From Rhodobiaceae bacterium UBA7804 (lineage in GTDB: Bacteria > Pseudomonadota > Alphaproteobacteria > Parvibaculales > Parvibaculaceae), in contig DLCG01000005.1 of the NCBI GenBank assembly GCA_002480495.1, positions 217,326-281,325 on the forward strand: a stretch of DNA of 64,000 nucleotides, read 5' to 3'. Made by a program: the position numbers and the translations under genes. How positions within the stretch are numbered: position 1 is the first letter of the stretch; every line of letters starts with the position of its first letter. The notes below the pieces were generated by a model. The model searched no databases. It was not told the DNA's origin and was given only the letters and a program-made list of their open reading frames with translations. Shown here one piece after another: positions 59,739 to 64,000 of this stretch.

Positions 59739-60779
59739 ATGCGCATCGGAGCTGGGGTCATGGCCTTATTCATTCTTCTTGCCGTTCTTCTCGGTTCTCT
59801 TTTCGTCTATTCGGCGCGGGCTGCCTCATGGGCGGAGAAGACATGGCCGCCCGGCGGCGACTTTATCGAGCTCGATGGCGAGTTCTCGGGCATGCGCCTT
59901 CACTATGTCCTGCAGGGCGAGAGCCGCCCCGGCGTCGCTCCGGTTGTGCTCATCCACGGCGCGAGCGGCAATCTGCGCGATCTGACAGAAAGTCTCGGCG
60001 AGCCGCTTGCGCGCGAAACGCTTGCCGTCGCCTTCGACCGTCCGGGCCATGGATGGAGCGGGCGAGGAACGCATCCCCGCATCGCCGATCCCGCCGTTCA
60101 GGCCCGCGCGATCCGTCAGGCGGCCGCGAAACTCGGCATGGAGAAGCCCGTGGTGCTCGGTCATAGCTGGGGGGCTTCGGTCGCCGCCGCCTGGGCGCTG
60201 CAGGATGGCGAGGGGCTTTCCGGCCTCGTCCCGCTTTCGGGTGCGCTCTATCCCTGGCCCGGCGGCGTCGCCTGGTATCACTCCGTCGTGCGCACGCCGC
60301 TGATCGGATCGATCTTCATTCGCACACTGATCGTTCCGGGCGGGAAGGCGCTCATGAAGAAGGGTGTCGCGGCGAATTTTCATCCCGACAGGGCGCCCGA
60401 CGGCTATGCCGAGGCGATCGCGCTGCCGCTGCTTTTCCGCCCCTCCGAGTTCCGGGCGAATAGCGAGGATACGGCAAATCTGAAGCCCCATCTCGCGCGC
60501 CAGAGCGCGGATTACGAGAAAATCCGGGTTCCAACCATCGTCGTCACCGGCAATGCGGATTACACCGTGTCGCCGAAGCTCCACTCCTATGCCTTCCACA
60601 ATGCGGTGGCGGGTTCGGAGCTCGTGAAGCTCAAGGGTACGGGACACATGCCGCATCATGCGCGGCGCGAGGCGGTCGTCGATGCCGTTCTCCGGCTCGC
60701 GCGCGGCGAGCGCCCCCGCGCCGGGCAGACGACGATCCATTCCGATGGGCGCGTGGAGATGCCCGAAGCGGCGGACTAG
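59739..60779 (+). CDS. Alpha/beta hydrolase with N-terminal membrane anchor
   Basis: The 346-residue protein starts with one hydrophobic segment (VMALFILLAVLLGSLFVYSA) and then an alpha/beta-hydrolase domain. The oxyanion motif is PVVLIHGASGNLRDLT, the nucleophile elbow GHSWGASVAAAWAL, and the catalytic His sits in KGTGHMPHHARRE. Substrates are unknown; the family resembles membrane-bound lipases and epoxide hydrolases. Stop TAG overlaps the convergent pyruvate kinase stop in CTAG. Confidence 0.87.
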   Translation: MRIGAGVMALFILLAVLLGSLFVYSARAASWAEKTWPPGGDFIELDGEFSGMRLHYVLQGESRPGVAPVVLIHGASGNLRDLTESLGEPLARETLAVAFDRPGHGWSGRGTHPRIADPAVQARAIRQAAAKLGMEKPVVLGHSWGASVAAAWALQDGEGLSGLVPLSGALYPWPGGVAWYHSVVRTPLIGSIFIRTLIVPGGKALMKKGVAANFHPDRAPDGYAEAIALPLLFRPSEFRANSEDTANLKPHLARQSADYEKIRVPTIVVTGNADYTVSPKLHSYAFHNAVAGSELVKLKGTGHMPHHARREAVVDAVLRLARGERPRAGQTTIHSDGRVEMPEAAD

Positions 60780-62209
60780 TCCTGCTTCTCCTGCCGCCCG
60801 ACAAAGGCGACGCGCAGCATATTGGTCGCACCGGGCGTTCCAAGCGGCACGCCCGCCGTCACCACGATGCGCTTGCCCGGCTGGGCGAAGCCTTCGCGAT
60901 AGGCGATGCGGCAGGCGCGGTCCGAGAGATCCTCGAGATCCTGCGCATCCTCCGTCAGTACGCAATGCAGTCCCCAGACGAGGGCGAGGCGGCGCGCCGT
61001 CGCCTGAATCGGCGTCAGCACGATGATCGGAAAGAGCGGCCGTTCGCGTGCCGCGCGCAGTCCCGTCGAGCCTGAATTCGTCCAGCAGACGATCGCCGCC
61101 GCGTTCAGCGTGTCGGCAACCGAATGGGCGGCGGCGGAAATGGCGTCGGCGCCCGTCGCCTCGGGTTCGTTCCGCTGGGCGTAGATGATGCCGGGATAGG
61201 TCGGATCGCTTTCGACCGATTGCGCCACGCGGTCCATCATCGACACGGCTTCGACCGGAAATTGCCCCGCCGCCGATTCGGCCGAGAGCATGATCGCATC
61301 CGCGCCCTCGAAGACGGCGGTTGCGACGTCCGATACTTCGGCGCGTGTCGGGGTCGGAGAGGAGATCATGCTTTCGAGCATCTGGGTCGCCACGACGACG
61401 GGTTTGCCGGCCCGCCGGGCCGCACGCGTCAGGCGCTTCTGCCAGCCGGGTACCTGTTCCAGCGGCAGTTCGACGCCGAGATCGCCGCGCGCCACCATGA
61501 TGGCGTCCGATATCTCGATGATCTCGTCCAGATGTTCGAGCGCCTGCGGCTTCTCGATCTTGGCGAGGACGGCAGCCCGGCCGCGCGCGATCTTGCGCAC
61601 TTCAGCGACGTCGTCCGGGCGCTGCACGAAGGAAAGCGCGATCCAGTCCACGCCGAGTTCGAGCGCCGCATCGAGGTCGCCGCGGTCCTTTTCCGTGAGC
61701 GCGGTCAGCGGCAGGACCGTCTCGGGCAGGCTCACGCCCTTGCGGCTCGTTAGCTTGCCGCCCACCGCGACTTCCGTGTCGATATGGTCGCGTCCCTTGC
61801 CTTTCACGGTCAGGCGGATCTTGCCGTCGTCGAGAAGCAGCGTCTGGCCCGCGCTCACAGCGTCGAAGATCGCCGGATGGGGAAGGTGAACGCGCGAGGC
61901 ATCGCCCGTCTTCTTCGATGTGTCGAGCCGGAAGCGCGCGCCCTTTTCCAGCGTCACGCCGCCCTCCTTCATCTCCCCGATCCTGAGCTTCGGCCCCTGC
62001 AGATCGGCAAGAATGCCGATAGGCCGTTCCACCTCCCGCTCCACCTGCCGCACGGCATCATGCAGGCGCTTCAGGTTCTTGTGGTCGAGATGGCTCATGT
62101 TCAGGCGGAAGACATCAGCGCCCGCGTCGAAGAGCTTGCGGATCGTCTCCGGCTTGTCGGAGGCGGGGCCGAGCGTGGCGATGATCTTGACGTTGCGGCG
62201 GCGGGTCAA
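60776..62209 (-). CDS. pyk: Pyruvate kinase
   Basis: The 477-residue enzyme has KIIATLGPASDKPETIRKL at the N-terminus, the metal/PEP site in VFRLNMSHL, and the lysine motif VLAKIEKPQALEHLDEII. IMVARGDLGVELPLEQVP and TRAEVSDVATAVFEGADAIM follow, and a C-terminal allosteric domain ends in GTPGATNMLRV. It converts phosphoenolpyruvate and ADP to pyruvate and ATP in glycolysis. A TTG at 62209 is chosen: AGGAGT lies eight bases upstream and the protein then starts at the usual place. The only ATG in frame, at 62329, would add 40 random residues. Confidence 0.94.
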   Translation of the reverse strand: MTRRRNVKIIATLGPASDKPETIRKLFDAGADVFRLNMSHLDHKNLKRLHDAVRQVEREVERPIGILADLQGPKLRIGEMKEGGVTLEKGARFRLDTSKKTGDASRVHLPHPAIFDAVSAGQTLLLDDGKIRLTVKGKGRDHIDTEVAVGGKLTSRKGVSLPETVLPLTALTEKDRGDLDAALELGVDWIALSFVQRPDDVAEVRKIARGRAAVLAKIEKPQALEHLDEIIEISDAIMVARGDLGVELPLEQVPGWQKRLTRAARRAGKPVVVATQMLESMISSPTPTRAEVSDVATAVFEGADAIMLSAESAAGQFPVEAVSMMDRVAQSVESDPTYPGIIYAQRNEPEATGADAISAAAHSVADTLNAAAIVCWTNSGSTGLRAARERPLFPIIVLTPIQATARRLALVWGLHCVLTEDAQDLEDLSDRACRIAYREGFAQPGKRIVVTAGVPLGTPGATNMLRVAFVGRQEKQD

Positions 62210-62217
62210 AGCGGGGA

Positions 62218-62223
62218 ACTCCT
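62218..62223 (-). promoter_or_regulatory. Ribosome binding site that fixes the TTG start of pyruvate kinase
   Basis: AGGAGT on the minus strand is separated by eight bases from TTG at 62209. No equivalent site precedes the upstream ATG at 62329. TTG starts reduce initiation, so this may be a rate-setting feature. Confidence 0.8.
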
Positions 62224-62531
62224 GTCTTCTGCCGGCCCTGGCTCCGGCTTTTTGCGGGCCGGAGATTCGGGCCCTTCGATGAGTATGACCCGAAAATCGT
62301 TGACTTTTCGCGACCCTAGAATCACGCATAACTGATTGATTATCGAATGTGCGTTGATTCTGTAGAGAAATTTTGGCGGAGAGCTAAGTAAGCAGATATG
62401 AGAAAATGTGCGCGCGCCTGCTTTCGGTAAGTCCTTGATTTTAAAGGACTCAGGTCACCCGTTTAATCGCGCTGAGCACATAGAGCGCACACGGCAAGTC
62501 GATTGGCGTCTGACATGTTGGCGACCAATGT
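62224..62531. other. Intergenic stretch, lower GC, no gene seen
   Basis: About 300 bp between the pyruvate kinase start and the end of the small-gene cluster. Base composition falls sharply after about 62330 (AT-rich segments such as tgattgattatcgaatg). It must hold the pyruvate kinase promoter. Short open frames here have no ribosome site or family features. Confidence 0.5.
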
Positions 62532-63083
62532 CTACTGCTGACGGCATGCCCCTTGTATCGCCAACGCGGCGACTTCGCTGGTTGTCGTTTTGCCGTATCG
62601 CATGACGCAATTTTTGACTCGCTCTTTTGCTGCACTCTCAAGAGCGTCAGATGCTTCGAGCCGGTTTCTCGAAGGGAATTTTCTGCCACATGCGCCTGCA
62701 ATGCCTTGCGCTGCCCGCTCACTCTCTACACCGGGCATATAAGAAAGGATGCAATCGCTCCAAGATGTCGGACCAAACTGAAATAGGCCACTGCTTTCCT
62801 GTTGGCCGTGAGACCCTTCGGGGAATTTCCGCCAGCAGTCTCCCATTACCATATTTGCCACTTGATCGGAGCCAACATCTTGCATGCCTTCGATTAAGCA
62901 ATCATCGAAATTCGATGCTGAGAATATGCCCGCGTTTGCTGAACTAATATTTAGGACGAGAGTCCAACCAACGGCAAAAAAGGTGGAAATTGCGATCCCT
63001 CTAATCTTCCTGCCTCCCAAAAAGCGACGAGATTCTCGCTCTAACTTATTCAGCGAATCATGAAGTTCCAGGCGCGTTCCCAC
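62532..63083 (-). CDS. Exported protein with three C-X20-C repeats, family unknown
   Basis: From a GTG at 63083 the frame is 183 residues. A hydrophobic signal segment is at about 29-50 (GIAISTFFAVGWTLVLNISS), ending in SANAG as a cleavage site. The mature part has three repeat units, each with two Cys exactly 20 residues apart: Cys 62/83, 111/132 and 159/180. The first two end in CWRKFP or CGRKFP. The three disulfide-sized units suggest helical hairpins stabilised by disulfides. No family was recognised. An in-frame TTG at 63020 gives a signal peptide of normal length and may be the real start. It overlaps the 3' end of the gene before it. Confidence 0.6.
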   Translation of the reverse strand: MGTRLELHDSLNKLERESRRFLGGRKIRGIAISTFFAVGWTLVLNISSANAGIFSASNFDDCLIEGMQDVGSDQVANMVMGDCWRKFPEGSHGQQESSGLFQFGPTSWSDCILSYMPGVESERAAQGIAGACGRKFPSRNRLEASDALESAAKERVKNCVMRYGKTTTSEVAALAIQGACRQQ

Positions 63084-63280
63084 CGGGGGCCGTACTCATT
63101 CCACTCCTCGTCTGAGAAGGGACGGCCCGCTGTTATTTCCGCCGCTTCGCGCGCGCTGGAAATTCCCAAAGCTTCCACTCCCATCAGGATGGCTTTGACC
63201 GCTGGTTCGTCCTCAGGGTGTCTGCTCAGATACTGAATGGCTCGCGTCCGAAGCTTTCTCTGCCTTAGAAATTTGAGCAT
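63050..63280 (-). CDS. Small cytoplasmic protein, family unknown
   Basis: The 76-residue protein is charged and mostly helical, with a basic N-terminus (MLKFLRQRKLRTRAIQYLSR) and a Trp-rich C-terminus (FSDEEWNEYGPRWERAWNFM). No domain was recognised. Its ATG follows the stop of the 68-residue gene with no gap, and its 3' end overlaps the next frame by 34 bases, so these genes are translated as one operon. Confidence 0.55.
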   Translation of the reverse strand: MLKFLRQRKLRTRAIQYLSRHPEDEPAVKAILMGVEALGISSAREAAEITAGRPFSDEEWNEYGPRWERAWNFMIR

Positions 63281-63487
63281 TCAAGGCTTCAGGAATTCGC
63301 GGACGTTTGCCAGAATTTCTATCGCGCCGAGGTGATCTCCGCCTGAGTCACGAAGACGAGAATAAGCATCGGCGAGGCGAGCTTCGAAGTCTTTCTGAAA
63401 GGTTGCATCTCGTTCGCCAAGAGTCTGAACGATGCAGGCAGCTAGGGCGGCCAGCGCCAACCCCGTCTGATCTTGATTGGATGGCAT
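63281..63487 (-). CDS. Small protein, family unknown
   Basis: The 68-residue protein opens with SNQDQTGLALAALAACIVQT, a weakly hydrophobic helix, and then a helical charged part (FQKDFEARLADAYSRLRDSG). CAGGAG eight bases before the ATG at 63487 supports translation. Stop TGA is directly followed by the next ATG. Confidence 0.6.
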   Translation of the reverse strand: MPSNQDQTGLALAALAACIVQTLGERDATFQKDFEARLADAYSRLRDSGGDHLGAIEILANVREFLKP

Positions 63488-63519
63488 GCAAAACTCCTGA
63501 AAGCTGTTTGTGCGGTCAC

Positions 63520-63798
63520 TTAATTTGCGGAGGTGCAGGTGTAGCGAGCGGACGGATACCGCTCGTTCAAAAGCTCGGCGATTTCTATGCAGCCGCCTCC
63601 GTCATCCATATAGCCGAAGACTAAAGCAACCTTGTCATCGACGCCGAACGAGCCTTTGACGAGCCAGAAATCGGCTCCCGAGCCCACGGGCTTTCCCGCA
63701 ACAACCTTTTCAATTCTGGCTACCTGGTCGTCGTAGTTCTCCTTGCAGGCTGCCAATGCGACTACGAGCGCGAGCAGTACGAGAGTTCTTACAGCCAT
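63520..63798 (-). CDS. Small lipoprotein, family unknown
   Basis: The 92-residue protein has a lipoprotein signal (MAVRTLVLLALVVALAAC) with lipobox LAAC, so the Cys at 18 would be lipidated. The mature part has two later Cys (GGGCIEIAEL and RYTCTSAN). GGAGG five bases before the ATG at 63798 fixes the start; a longer reading to 63879 was rejected. It is the first of four same-strand small genes. Confidence 0.75.
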   Translation of the reverse strand: MAVRTLVLLALVVALAACKENYDDQVARIEKVVAGKPVGSGADFWLVKGSFGVDDKVALVFGYMDDGGGCIEIAELLNERYPSARYTCTSAN

Positions 63799-63819
63799 GT
63801 TTCCTCCATGCTGTCTCCA

Positions 63820-63856
63820 GAAGTCTTCGGGGCATCGACCACGCCCCGACGACTTC
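63820..63856. repeat. Inverted repeat upstream of the small lipoprotein gene
   Basis: Arms GAAGTC and GACTTC, continuing to CGGGGC and GCCCCG, enclose about nine bases. It has no T run, so it is not a clear terminator. It lies 21 bp before the lipoprotein ATG and could be a leader structure or operator. Confidence 0.5.
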
Positions 63857-64000
63857 GACATTCTCGCTGATCGAAGCACCTTCCCTAGCCCGTCAGCTTG
63901 ACTGGGGCAGGCTCAAGAGGCGTTTGAGAATTCTCATCGTCATGCTGCGACACGACCATTGAGAGTAGCGCTTCAGGTGGAAGGCTAGCTGAAGATCAGC

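Noticed and set aside
1..64000. Prophage, IS elements, integrases, attachment sites or CRISPR arrays
   Set aside because: No transposase, integrase, phage structural or Cas protein was found among the frames on either strand and no terminal inverted repeats were noticed.

Overview
The window is about 64 kb of GC-rich (low-to-mid 60s % GC by eye) alphaproteobacterial chromosome. The strongest pointers are a CpdR response regulator between an N-formylglutamate amidohydrolase and tRNA-Val(GAC), a Cys-less L36, an HWE/HisKA_2-type sensor kinase and the abundance of acyl-CoA, GST, MFS and small exported proteins. The mix resembles a Parvibaculum-like or other Hyphomicrobiales/Rhodospirillales-type heterotroph, but the genus cannot be fixed from sequence reading alone. 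No IS element, prophage, integrase, rRNA operon or CRISPR array was seen.

Layout. 0-9 kb: a sensor protein cut by the window edge, a Pat-type acyl-CoA-synthetase/GNAT fusion, an Hsp20 with a possible RNA-thermometer leader, and a complete five-gene branched-chain-amino-acid-type ABC transporter. 9-21.8 kb: housekeeping and metabolic genes (carboxyltransferase, SCP2, lysophospholipase, HisN, amidohydrolase, BipA/TypA, AraC-VOC-SRPBCC, YceI, MFS, PNPOx-like, DUF4336). 21.8-29.8 kb: a membrane-lipid locus with a PlcP/Agt-like pair divergent from a two-component system, a lipid A phosphoethanolamine transferase, a PAP2 phosphatase and a diacylglycerol kinase. 29.8-34.6 kb: FMN glutamate-synthase-like protein, lytic-transglycosylase-like protein, a candidate sRNA, N-formylglutamate amidohydrolase, CpdR and tRNA-Val. 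34.8-41.2 kb: an RND efflux pair facing an outer-membrane barrel and a LolA-like protein. 41.3-45.2 kb: a TauD/GST/VOC/thiolase/DUF35 catabolic block. 45.3-57.4 kb: small exported repeat proteins, nitroreductase, GSTs, sulfatase, acyl-CoA dehydrogenase, MFS, CPBP protease, hydrolase and a CHASE3 kinase with a stand-alone receiver. 57.6-62.2 kb: rpmJ, a saccharopine-dehydrogenase-like enzyme, TPR protein, hydrolase and pyruvate kinase. 62.5-63.8 kb: a lower-GC run of four small unrecognised genes.

The most interesting region is 21.8-29.8 kb. Five of its enzymes are expected to make, use or recycle diacylglycerol: PlcP-like releases it, Agt-like glycosylates it, the EptA-like transferase produces it as by-product, PAP2 may produce it and DAG kinase removes it. 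Two intergenic regions in this locus carry nearly the same three-repeat operator, TGAC every 11 bp, which read on the other strand matches a three-repeat PHO-box layout. This suggests one regulon joining phosphate-stress lipid replacement to lipid A modification. The second notable item is an exported protein with three exact C-X20-C repeats at the right end.
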